64,000 nt of DNA, from the NCBI GenBank assembly GCA_026874595.1, contig CM049310.1, forward strand, positions 78,301,056 to 78,365,055. Reading direction: 5' to 3'. The stretch's first letter is position 1; the number at the start of each line of letters is the position of its first letter. This document shows positions 43,201 to 57,200 of the stretch, one piece after another. Below the pieces are notes generated by a model. The model did not search any database, was not told the DNA's origin, and worked only from the letters and a program-made list of their open reading frames with translations. This DNA comes from Sipunculus nudus (taxonomy: Eukaryota > Annelida > Sipuncula > Golfingiida > Sipunculidae). The position numbers and the translations under genes are program-made.

Positions 43201-46200
43201 TGCTGCCATCTGTACACAAAAAAGGTCCCTACTTGAAATAACTTTGAAATTTATTTTCCCAATACAAAATGCTTTTCAGCTGACTTTTTTATAAAAAAGA
43301 AATCAGGAATATATGTAAAATTATTACGGATGCATACTGAATGCAAAATTAAAATACAGATATATCTCATTGATGGAAAATTCTTGAATTAAGTTGAATA
43401 GGGATACCAATAATTTATAATCTACGTACAGTTGTCTTTATATAGCCACAGAGAGCTAAATATTCATGATTGTAACATTGCCTGGTATGATTAATAACTT
43501 AAATCATATATGTAAATTTTTTAAAAGCTTTTAAAAAAAATTCTTGTCAATATTAACCAAAGATAACCTGAAATCTAAATGTCTAGTGGCATGATGTAAT
43601 AGATGCTGATAAACTGATGCCAGGCTAATGTAACAGCATCCCACAGCTAACATATATGGTAAAATGACTCAATTCAATCTCAATAATTCAGCCAGAAAAT
43701 CATTCATGTGGAACCATTAATGACAATTATAAGAATTATTGTAGGGATTATTCTTGTAAAATATTTAACAAACTGGCTTCAGTGGCATCATTCTAAAAAC
43801 GTTTATACCTCATAAAGGAAGATACAGCAAACTGGATAAGTTCAGCTTCCCGTAACTCAGCCAAAAAGCACTGAACCAAAACCATTTGAACAAAATCGAA
43901 TTATCATCATCTGAGGATAATAAATGTGTGAGATTTAGAAATTTGGCCCAGTGGTTTTTGAGAAGAAGATCTTTTTAGCCACTGAGCTAAAATGGGCTGT
44001 TATGGCATATGACTAAATTCAGCTTCCCATAACTTAGCCAAAAGTCACTGAAAAGAGACCATTTGAACAAACTTCATTAAGCATTACCTTAGGATCATTT
44101 CTGTGTGATATTAAACATTTTGGCCATATGGTTTCAGAGAAGAAGTTTTTTGTAGCCCTCAGTGTGATACAGGCACTAATGACCCTGTACAAAAAAGGCT
44201 GTGGGGCCACCAATACCTCAATTTTTTTTATATGACTCATGTGACCAATATTGGCATAAAATTTGGTGATGATAGCTCCAGCCGTTTCTGAGATTTAAAT
44301 TTTAATATGCTTTTTTGCACAGTTAACAAAGTTCAACCTCATGTAACTCGGCCAAAAATCTCCAAACTGGAACCATTCAAACAAAATTGAGGAAGATTGT
44401 TCCAGGAATAATTTCTGTGAAATATTGGACAATTTGGCTGGACAGTTTCGGAGATGAAGATTTTAAAATTTTTTTAGCTTTTTCCCTATAAAATCTATGA
44501 AAATGCAGTTAGAAAAAAAATAAACAAAATCCGATATAGTTTTTTGGATGACTGATTATTTGCAAAAAATTTTGCGATGCTAGCTCCTGCCGTTTTTGAG
44601 ATAGCTATGGTTAACGTACAGACGACGCACGACATAGGACGCACGACACACGATGGATGACGCTGCACCATCGCATAAGCTCACAGGTTCGCTAAAAATG
44701 TAATTCCTCTATGAACTGGGCTCATTTTATGTAAATTCTATATGAATATTTTTTTCATAACCAATTATGTTATATGATAATATAATGAGATTTGGAATGC
44801 GTTTCCTTGACCTTATCAAACTTTAACAGGTTTATTTCTTCAAGTTTCTCAAAACTGCACAAAAGGGCCATTTTGCAATACACACTAAAACCCAGATGTC
44901 TAATATATTAAAATAGCTAAAAACACTGAGTTATGACTTGTTTGTTAGTGCTTTATTTTGGTATCAATTATCTGCCCGTTCAATACTATGGTGGCCCATG
45001 ATGCCAACTGACAGTGAAATATAATAACAATACCAAGAACTATCAGTCTCTATTGTTGAAAAATATCTGGATACATATATATTGTATGATAATATTTATC
45101 TAAATCCCTTACTGGACAGTCTTCACATGTTGGGCCACGATACTTGGAATTCTTAGGACATTTGCAGGTGCCACATTCACATGTTCCAATGCCATTGCAC
45201 ACTTTCTGCAAAAGAAAACAGAAAAAATTGTATAACAAAGGACCCATGGGTCACGGTGCTCAGCTGAAGTTGACCTTGAAGGTAAAAATCTAAAATAATA
45301 ACAAGATAAAGTTATTCAATATCCAATATGTTGTACTTGTACACAATCAGTTGCTAGAAATGTTTGACAAAGTGAGGGGGGAGTAGATTGGGTTGGATGG
45401 TCAGTCGGAGTTACAACATTTCTGCAAATATGTATATAGGATATTACATTTAATTTAACAGTGCTAACAGGAAAAAGAGTTGATTCATAGCTATTAAATA
45501 TTTTAAAATGAACAGACAGATGGACAACCAAAGCCGATCATTTTATTTCCCACTCTGCAGAGGCAGAAAATAATGAATAAATGTTTGCATTAGATGCTTG
45601 ATTTTTTTTATTATTTCAAATGTTTTTCAAGTTTTACATTTTATAAATTACAATATAACATATAAACCTGAAAATATAAATTGCCTTCAAATTTCAGACT
45701 TTTATAGCTTAAATCCATATACATACATAAAGCATATGATAGTTAAATTAACTGCAGTGCTTATAGGAAAAAGGTTGTTCATAATTATTATATAAATATT
45801 ATAATCTTATTTATCATCATAATTATAGTGTACTTATCCTCACCCCGTTTGTCCCAATGCATGCCTCATTACTCTTTTTACACTCGCAGGCGTCTCCAGA
45901 GTAGGCACTGGTACAGATACACTTACTGCATTCACAGGTACCCCGACTTTTACCTAGATGAATGGGAGAAGATTATTTCTAATACTAGTTCTGAAAGTTC
46001 ATTTGAAATTTACCTCAGCTATAAATTAACCATTCCTCACTTATATCAACTGTTGATGTACCCATTTCCCACTCCCACAGCCAATTCCAGACTTATCCAT
46101 TTTTCTCACTTGGAATTCTTGAAACACTGAATTCTATGGAATTTCATATGATAATATGAAAAAAAATAAGTTTTAAGATTCCTTTTATGAAGAGATAACA

Positions 46201-49200
46201 ATGTCTGAATTCTGATAGTATGATAAACTTCATCTCAACATCATGATGCCACATTGGAGAAGGGTCTTCAATAACAGAACACAGTTCTTGCATTTGGAAC
46301 CCTTGCAAGTCCTTGGTCAAACACCTGGGCTACCTTATCAGAATATAAAAAGAGAAAATGTTTCATATATGAGTTTGTCATGTATAAATGGCATTTCTGA
46401 ATACACTACCTCCACATGTTTCTTGGAAGGAGTGTGGACAGTCATAGTTGTTACACTGACAGAACTCTCCGTCCCACAGAAGCTTGGGGTCTCTGCTCGA
46501 GATAGGAGAACATTTGCATTTCCCACATTCGCAGGTTCCTTGACCAGAACAGACAGATGTGTCATTACCCCTGAAATTGAACATAAATTAAAGTTATTTT
46601 TTGGGGTGAAATAACCGCCTTCATTTTTTAATGCTGACTTATCTAATTCTTAAACTAAGTATTTACATCTGCAAAGTTCAATTTTCAGTTTAGGATGTGG
46701 CAGTAGTATCATTATTGATACTACTCTGTCATTATATTTTATATCCTGGTGTCACCCAGGCCCAGTGTCTACCACACCATCAGGTACTGGGTGTGTAATA
46801 GTCCCTACTGCTGGATCATAACACCAAGGAACCTCCAAAAGACGCACTCGTTTGTGACTGATACAAGGCTGATGGGTACAGCCTTCATGTTTAGCCTGCA
46901 GAGCCCTCGCCGTTCCTTGGCTGAGATTTGAACTCACGACACCCCGCCTTTGAGTCCTGTGCTCTGCCCCTGAGCCATAGAAGCCAGGACATTCATCAAG
47001 CTATCATCGTTATTTCTATTAAAGAGCTTTATTCTGTGAAAGTACAGAGCTGGCTTCACCGTTTTAGAGTTATTACGACTATGGTATCTGTAAAAGCTGA
47101 ACCAAATTCCTGAATTGCAATTAGTTTAATTAAGACACAAAAGCAATTGTGTAAAAATGTTATTGTATAGTGGGGCCATTTACCACAATACTGGCAACAT
47201 TATGAATTTTCATGTTTTTTATTTCACTATTTAATTAATAATTTTCTATTTGACTTTTATATTTATGGATTGTGTTTAGCATGTATGAATTCACTGTTTG
47301 TTTGCAATCATAAACATTTATTCATAGAAACATGCTAAATGAATCTTAATACAAGTAATGTCGACATGAATGTAAATATATCTTGGGCCAGTTTGGAAAT
47401 ATTTTTATATGATGTAACTTCCTACCTTCTTTTGCCAAGGGCAAATCAAGGGGTAACCCTGATTGTCCTCTGCAAATCACAAGGCAGTAAGTTTAACCCC
47501 CACTCGAGGGGCACCAAGAAAAAGGGGGTGCACTGCACTTGGAGGAGATCCATGTCTAGGCATCCAACAAACAGAGAAGAGTTGGTTTGCTGCCTTAATG
47601 GCCCATCTTCTACACTTCCAAGAGTGCAGTCTTATAATTAGTATCAATATTGTTTTTATCACCAAGTGACAATCAGTCTGTCACAATAGTAAGAATTTAA
47701 TATGCATGATGTCAATAGTTTAATAACAAATAGTTAAGCAGAATGCTAGTTTGCCTTTTTCATGTATTCATTGACTTGGCATGATTGTTCAAAGTCAATC
47801 TTAATCTTTCCTCTGATCAAGCTTAAAATATCAGAGTGTTAAATTATATAATTAGTCTTTGTATGTAACAAGTCTTCAAGGTGTTTGGATACAACATATA
47901 TAGCAATTCGGATATTTCTTTGTTCTTAATTAACAATTAAGTGAATATATATATTTTTTTATGTTATACAGGAGAATTGTATGATATTAACTTTGTATAT
48001 TTTGGGGGAGATATTTAAGGGAGAGAGGAGAATGGTAGCAGAGGAAAGAAGCAAGAAAAGAGTGTAGGATGTTACGGAGAGAGAAGAGGTAGAAAGTGGA
48101 GAGTGAACTGGAGTTAGGCCAAAAATTAAAAGTTATGGTTCTCAGGCACCATCTATGCCAATTTTAAAGTTCCACAATGAAAATTTTTATTTTCATCTTT
48201 TATAATAATAAAATTGATAAGTTTTCCTTTGTTATGTAGTGCTTTTAAATATTTAGAAAAAATTACGTTATTATCATGCTTTTCCCTGATCATATAACAT
48301 TTTTATCGAAACATATGTAAAAAGGTATTAAAAAATACCTGCCCACCCGCACTGATGTCTGAAAAAAAGTGCCTGAGAACCATACTTTTTTTTCCTTAAT
48401 ATGACCACTGAACCAGTACAGCGAGAGACTTATATATATAGTTTTATCTTGGTGAATGTATTGACTTTTATGTATCAGTGAAATTTATGGTGGAGAAAAT
48501 AAATTGTTAAACAACATCAACTGGAGTTCTCCTCTGATACATAATACCACAATGACAAAAGAAAAATGTACCATGAAGGCAAGACTATTTAAAAATTCCC
48601 TTATCTTATATGAGGGCCAAACCCATTCACTGGTATTAGGGGCCACCTTTGTTCTAGGCAGCAGAGCCCACCTATATTTCAACCCTGATATAGCTTCTGC
48701 AGTTCAATTGTTAATTAAGACTTAGAGTTACTAGGTACTTTCATTTTACAGACTTTTATTTTTGATTATTCAAGTTGATAAAATGTACAAAATTCTGTTT
48801 CCCAGAATAAGTAACCAATTAAAGTTTGCCTGAGGATCTGAATACCATCTGTTTCCAGCAAAATATTGTGATCATATTTATTTTGAGATGTATCACCCCA
48901 TTTTGTCATATTTACATCCAGATTGATCCAGAAGAGATACTCACATTTTGCAGGCAGAATCAAAGTCATCTCGGTTGTTCGAGTCGACATTGCACTGGCA
49001 GAATTCACCATACCTGTCAGTGTTACAGGTACAAGTACCGCACTCATATGTCCCTGTCCCATTACATTTAGTGCTGTTTGCTTCCTGTTTACATCAAAAC
49101 AATAAAAAATATGATTAATTTAACCTACAGTGTAAAGGTGTATGTAAAATACTATATATACTTTCAAAAAAGGTTAACAAGGTGGAGGTTTATAGTTTGA

Positions 49201-52200
49201 AATTTATACAGAACCAGTATTGGTAATACACCATTAAAAATGATAGTTAAGTTTTATAGAATCTTTACATCCATACAGGGATCATAAATTATTTATTTTA
49301 CCACACAGCAATTATACACTGGTAATTATATTTTAAAACACGCAAAGACTAAAAAATTTAAACCTAAAATTATGGATCACTTCTAAAAGATATCAGGAGA
49401 TTTCAGCTGCATTGAGAAGGGTGTAAGAAACACATATAATAACCCTAAATCTGATGTTTACAAATTAACAATAAACTAGAGTAAACTAAGACATGCCTTA
49501 CAATTCTAAGCTTTTCTCCACCAACCTTCTAGAAAATCCTTGAAAACTACAATGGATGTCTTGATTATCATGCATTGCAACTTCTAAAAACTTCTAAGTA
49601 ATGTAGTACATTAAAGTATGTTGAATAAGAATTGTTTCAAGGCAATTACATGGATATTTTTGTGTAAGGACTTCATGGAATAAGTAATATTTTGCAAGCA
49701 TGTGCATTAGAAATGTAAACAGAAGTTGTTTTCTTGAAATGTAATAAATTTTGATTTTAAAGTTTGACAGCTGAGACAAGTAGTCCCAGCCATCTAACAG
49801 TGCCAAACAGGAAGAGGTTCATTTTAAATGGAAACGACCTCTGTCAGAAGGGTAGCTCCCATAAAGTTAAAGAACCATGACAAACTTACCCCTATTTTCT
49901 CACAGCCACACTGGCACTGGTACTCCACAGTTACTTCCAACTTGTCATTCAGACCTACAGGGACAATCTGGAAAGTTTGCTTCTCATTTGGGTTTTTTGG
50001 ACAGCTTGATGCTTTAACTGTTACATCAAATGTTACCTGAAATGGATAACACATGTTAATGTATATGACAATTTTGTGTTTCCTATTGCAGGATCAGCCC
50101 AGAACACCACAAACACAGTTCAACTTTAACACAACACTGATTTTATTCTAGAGCCTGGGATGAGAAAAAAGGCTTATAGCTGTTGATAACCGTAAAGTAA
50201 CAGTAAAACATAACCTTGTCATGTACGCCATCTGCATGGTGGTCATTAATGGAACTATCTATGACTTTTATTACTAATAATAGTACTAACACATAATAGA
50301 CATTAACATTGCTGTGAATGGCATATATATATATATACATGGGATTTTTTTTTATATGATGCACAATTGCACCAATAAAACATTTTCTGTTATTAATAAT
50401 TGAACTGTGGTGATGTCATAACTTCACTTTATTATGTTTTTACATGCACTGCAGTGTCCCATGTGAGATGTACCACAGGCCCTTGAAACCATCAGTAACA
50501 CCTGTTTAAAACCCCATATATCAAATTAATATATATCATATTCAAAAGAACTTACACTTTGTCCAATGCTGATGTTAGAACAAGTAGCAGTGTCTTCAAT
50601 TTTAGTTCTGGAAATGAAATGTCCAGTTTGTCAGCTGTAGCCACTTTGTTAAATCATTTAGAGTTGATTACAAAACAAAACATCTTATATTCATAGTTAA
50701 TGATCAGTATGAAACGACCATTTATTTGGTAAAACTGTAATATTCAAATGTAATATATATCGATGCAAAATAAGACTAAAATTTAAGTGCAAACTCCAGT
50801 ATATATTGGTATACACTCAGAAAGCAGCATGTACAAAATATTAAAAGTCACAGCCACTCTGGTAAATCAATTAGAGTTGATAATAAAGCATGGCAAAGTA
50901 TACTTCATATTGGATGATTTGTATGAAATGACAATTTAATTTGGAAAGAATGATTCAAACATATTTAATATTTTTACAAGGGATTTACCGTAAAAATAAT
51001 GCAAAAATAGGACTTCATGTCCTAATTCAGGTTAATATAATTGTTGCACAGAAAGCAGTATGTACATAATGCCTTAAATATCAAAGTAATGACTGATGTA
51101 AATTAAATGAGAATAGCATTGGCTTACCCAGTGCATTTAGATGTGAAACTAACAGAGAGTCCCTGGGCATTCCTTGCCTGAAGCTCCACTTTAGATGATA
51201 TATTCTGTAAAAGGAATTGTCCTACTTATTCTGTAAATAAATACTCAATGGAACAAGTGGCCCATGGGCCATGATACTCAGCTGAATTCAAGGAATCTTG
51301 AACAACGGGTAATTTGGCCCAATCCCCATGGACAGACACTGACAACCAGCAAAAGTGGACCAAGCTTTATTCTGTCATAATGGTTACATAAACTCAGAAC
51401 ATCAAAGGAAACCCGTGGGGTGGTATAAAACCTTCATTATATAGAACCGCAAAACAGCAGGAGACGTTGTCACAACGAACTGTGAAGTCAAAAAGGCCTA
51501 TTTCCCAGAAACACCCCAGCAGATGGCACTTGTTGGCGGAATCGGACTCTGTAGACTGCAAACTAGCACTTGGCTCCGAAACCAGGTGGCAGCACAGTAC
51601 AACATAATCAAATACTCGGGTGTTCATCCGAACCCAGTGAGACAGTCACAGTAAAATTACACTCCCAGAGTGCTCAAATCATGCATTTTGCCAATAGTCC
51701 TTAGAAATAGGTTACAGTGACCTTATTTAGGCTTTCAAAGAAGATTCAACCTAGAACCCTCCAGATGCTATGTTGGAAGTTTATTCATCCAACAGCTAAA
51801 ATCTGTGCCCATCTTACTTATAGAGTGCTCACATTATGTTCTTTAACATAGCTAACAGAATATAGGTCACAGTGACATTACTTCAGGTTTCCAAGAAAGT
51901 TTTACAGAAACCTCCCTTGACCTTAATCTAATTAGATGTTTCTAGGTCCAACTGTAACCAATCATGCAAATCTGTCCTATAGCCTGGTGTTCAAATCATA
52001 GTTCTTTTACATATATCTTGAATAATACAGGTCACCATGACCTAATTTCAGGTTGCCAAGGTGATTTTTATGGACCTCCATGGCAACTCCTTGTTGACTG
52101 GCAAATGAGAGAAAAACCTTGATCTTTAGAAATAATTACAATAATATTATATTTATGGTCAAATTGGTAGATACACATATGTATAACATAAAGCTGTTAT

Positions 52201-54170
52201 GGACACCCTGATCCTAAGGAGCAAAGCCATAATACTAAGTACCCTTTACCAGTGTGCAGTGTTTACATTAGTTTTTGCATTACCAAACACACTGACCTCA
52301 AATATCAAGGTAGCTACTTACTAAAAGAATAATGACAGCATGTACATTAAATATTATCAACATGTCACCATATTAATTTTCAACAGATAAGAGGGGTTCA
52401 ATGTTATCTTGATTCAATGCAGATATTTCTTGTATTCTTTTCCTCAAGTTCAAAACTTGAAAAGTATCCTTTTAATATCTGTTTATATTAATCTAAAGTT
52501 TTCATGGCTCTGTCTTAGTCTGATGTAACACCAAAGAACATTTCTTTGAAATTTGGAGGTAATCTTGATCACCACTATGCTCAAGTAAATTTTCCCCACC
52601 ACTGTTAGATAGGAAATTTCTTTATCCCATACAAGGACCAGACCCATCCACTGGTATTAGGGGCTGCCTTTGTTCTAGGCACCTGGGATTCAACCCTTGG
52701 AGAAAGTGAACTATGACATACATTTTTGTGTGTATCACAACTCATAGTTTGAGTAAGTTCCTGGCAAAGGCATATATGCTGCATATTTTGTGTTTACAAT
52801 TAGCCCCTGACTTTAATGGTACTCATATCACCTTTTAGTATACTTGTTGAGGAAGTAACATGATACTCAAGCCTATTATTATACAAATGAGGTCACAGTA
52901 ATCCTACCTTGTAATTTTCTTTAATTAGTGTCACAATGTTGTCAGAGTTCTCGGTCAATTGACCAACTGTTGAGCCATCAATTTCCTTGCTCAGATCTTC
53001 ATATGTCTCCAGGAAGCCTTCAGTTACTGCGAAGATTATATTAACTTTGCTCTGTTGTACTTCATATGCAATATGGCTGACAGACGGGTAATCCTAAAAG
53101 GAGTGCAAAGCATTACAGGAATTGAAACTAATTTTAGATGTTTTCAGATTGTGTGAATATAATACATTTTATACATATGACCATTAATGTCACTCTGGAT
53201 TTAGCCATGACAGCATAAGATTAAAAAAAAGTAACAAAAATTTGTAAATTATGTAAAAGAGGTATACATTTAATTGAAAAAGCCTTAATTTGGTTGATAC
53301 CATACTTTTTGAGTTATTGCAGCTGTGAAGTCCTCAGTTTACTATAGTCCATTCCCCTGCCCCTGTCCACCTGATTTTTTGCGATTATCTTTCCAAAAGA
53401 CAAACTTGCCAAGTTATATATATATTTTCACCTAAAACAAATGGACACCACACAAAAAAAAATGGCAGATGTCGCCAATAGTCTGGAGTACAAGATGGAG
53501 GAGGCCATGATCTATGGACATGCACAGTTCCAGACCAATACGGCACACCACTCCTTAAGAAGAGCATTAATTTATTATACGGAATCAGGAAGGTAGGTGG
53601 CGTCACCTGTCTGGTTTACAAGAAACCATGCTTAAACCATAGTATCCAGACTTTGTCTGGGGATACAATTACGCATTTTCCTCTTACTAAGGACAAACAG
53701 TTTTGGTGTTCTCTAACTCACAAAAAAACAGGTGGACAGGGACAGTGGAACAGACTGTAATTGTAGTCATTTGGTCAGCTTGCAGCAAAACCTTTTAACA
53801 TTTTCTAATTAAATTTATAATAAAATAATAAAAAGAAGTTACTATGTATAACATTAAGAAAACTACAACTAGCAGTGTTGTTTGAAAAATAAATATTTGT
53901 TGGAAATGAAAGGCAACAAAAAACTACTGTGCAGTTTTAAAAATAATAACAAGTAAGCTTATTTTGATATAGATGTATATCTCTCTGAAAACTCTATTAA
54001 ATTCAAGGTGAAACTGCTTGTATGATGCCATTACCTGCAGAAGAGCATGTGTATATTCATTTTTTTCATTAAGGTGACATTTTCCATCATTTGGGACTAC
54101 TATACCTCCAAGCTGCAAGGTAAAACATGTATGTAATAAAATTAAAAGCATATATGTATATTTATTTATT

Positions 54171-54265
<95 letters not shown>

Positions 54266-57200
54266 GGCTCAATCTGGTTGTAACTGATTTTTAGCCTTCA
54301 CAGGTACCTTTCACAATGACAAAGTTTATTTTTTTTATGTTTTAAGTGATTTAATATGCATATATAACTTTATTCTTGAGAATAAATTTTACAATCAATA
54401 TTTAACACCTGCATAATGTATACAATTATATAATATAAACTAAGATTACAACATTTGTTTTGGGCATGTGACAGATTTTTCTTTTTATTTTTATTTCACT
54501 TTTATTTCACCGCACAAAATGCTTAATCAGTATCATATATTCATCATTCACACATCAATTATATCAAAATTAATATATAATTAAATCCATATAAATCTGA
54601 TACCACAAAATCTTTTTGACATGACAATTGCTAGTAATACATTACCAGCCCGTCTCCAGCAAAATGATAACTGGCATCTGTTGAAAATATGATGAGTTTC
54701 CTAGACACATCTCGCCAACCGATCTCCTTCTGCAAGTATGGAAAAGATCAACAGATAAACAAAGAGACATAATAATGGAGGCCAAATAATAGTATTCAAA
54801 GTAAATTAATCTAACTAACTCATACTTTGATATGACTTATATTCAGCTGAGTTAAAAATTCAGGAATGTCAATGAAGAAATTAGTTGATTTCCAGTTATT
54901 TATGGTTGATTTTTTATGGTTTTCTGTGAATTGTCCGACCAGGTTAACCATACACTGGCAACTGCTGCACAAAATTCTAAGACATACATTTCACTTTGCT
55001 TCACAAGTTCTCTTGAAACATAAGTAAGACATATGCAACATATGCAAACAATATTATGTAGGCAAGGACCTACTGTTTGCTTTGTCAAGTTGCTCTAACT
55101 CTTATTAAACAATTAGTCATATTGTAAGGGTTCTCCTATAACTATTTATGGTTGGAACTGGTTGTCAAATCATGTTTGGTGATTGAAAGAAAACAAAATA
55201 TTATTAATTGATGATAATTTTGTGTACCTTCTTAATAACTTTGAAATTTGCTTTACAGAATTTTACCTATAATATCACATAAGTAAGTTCTGTCTGACTT
55301 GTACACCATGCTGAAAAGTTAAGGTAATGGCCTAGTTGCTGACATTTGTTCGCTGCTCAAGGTTAAGTTTTAATGCTGTTCGCTACTTTGTGTCTAGTCT
55401 TTTGATCTTATTTCTCCAACTTGATTAGAATATTTTTTCTGGGTAATATGACTTCTTTGCTTTTACATACATAATCATTTTTGCTCAATTATGCAAAAAA
55501 ACAATTTATGAAATAAAACAACCAAGCATCATTATTATTGATTATTTGACACACCATTTTACCTACAACTGTGCTACACATGGCTTATACAATTAAACTT
55601 TAGAGATACATAAACATAAAACATTTACCTTGCAAACCAAAACCTGCATGAGTGCATCAAAGCCTCCTTCTGGGTCATCCAGATTCCCAGACACTGAGGC
55701 ATTCTTTACCCTGTCCTGTATAAATAAACAGTGCCTTATTTCATTCTTAATCTGAGTATGCATATCTGCAGAGTTCATTTCGGTTATGGGACTACATGAC
55801 AGGGGGGTAGCACTAGCTTCCTATCATATTATTTGTATCCTCAGCTGAGATTTGAACTCACAACCTCCAACCTTTTAATCCTGCACCTAGACCACAGATG
55901 CCAGTAATAAAGACAATATTTAATATGTGTCCATTAACACAGCATTACAAGGTTGAAGTTTGAAAGCCAACAGATTTGTGTCAAAATTAAAAACTCTTTC
56001 TGTTGTGTAATTTTTTTTTTTTTATTCTTTTCATGAAATCTGCTTCACAAATTAAACCCAGCATTTCAGTCATCATAAATATCATGATCTAATTGGCCAA
56101 GCAGGCAACACTTGGAATGTTTCAGCCTAGAATGACCCAACTTTTAATCACTTTTTGATACTGAGATTCAAGTCAATTGATTCAAGATTCATTTACAGCC
56201 GTGACATCATGTACAGTAGATATCTTGCAGACACAAGACATGAACCATCTGATACCAATAACAACAAAAAGGCACTCGCAGACCACATACCTCTGTTAAT
56301 TTCTGCATCTAAATAGAGGTCGATCCCAAAATATAATTAACTGTACCTTCAACCAGGGCACACCCTCCTAAAATATTCAGCTGAAATTCAAAGTCATTTT
56401 TTGTGATACTCTTATTGATAATTTGGTAATGTTTTGCCTCCTCTGGTTGGTTATGTCTGTTAGCAAATTTAATGAAATAGTTAATAATTGATTTGGATGC
56501 AATTTTGTGGAAGATTAAAGTAACACCAAAAGAATAATCCATTTTTCACATTTTGCAGGTAACCTGGATCACCATGTGGTTTTGTTTGTTATAAGATTCT
56601 ACAATCTGTTTGTCCCAACCAAGGGCAAGATTATCATCATACATTTCCATTTCTGAACACGATGAATATCCCCTTTGCCTTTATGTGCCCAATGTATTTT
56701 ATATTACCTCAATATGCTCAACACCCAATATCAGAATAGGGCAAGACTATTTTATTTTTTTTTTAACTTTATGGACAAGTTTAAACCTTGGGAAAACAAT
56801 TTTAAGATAAACTATAAAACAATTCTATATTTAATTGCCATGCAGCAAAGTCATAACTGCAAGAATAATTCAGGTGCAAACATTGAAACTGGAGATCCAT
56901 GAGTCATCAATCCCAGCTTAAATAGAGTATCGACAACAGTAAAAATTTTATCGGGAACAAAACATATATTGACCTGTATGTGGTATCTGCTTATATTTAC
57001 CAAGAACAGGTTAAAAACATAGATTTACTGACAGAATTAAGTAGGGAACCAGTTGAAGTACAAGTGGCTTTTATCTGTGGCCACATAGTTGCCCTATAAA
57101 CAATAAAACCAAGCTGATAGATCATCCTTGTTCATCACTTGAAAATGTCCTCAGTGCAATGAATTGTAGCCAGGTGAGTAAAAATAATTATTAAAATTTT

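Noticed and set aside
46921-46984. Functional tRNA gene
   Set aside because: A- and B-box-like segments are present, but no complete acceptor stem or clear anticodon loop; it continues into a SINE-like body.
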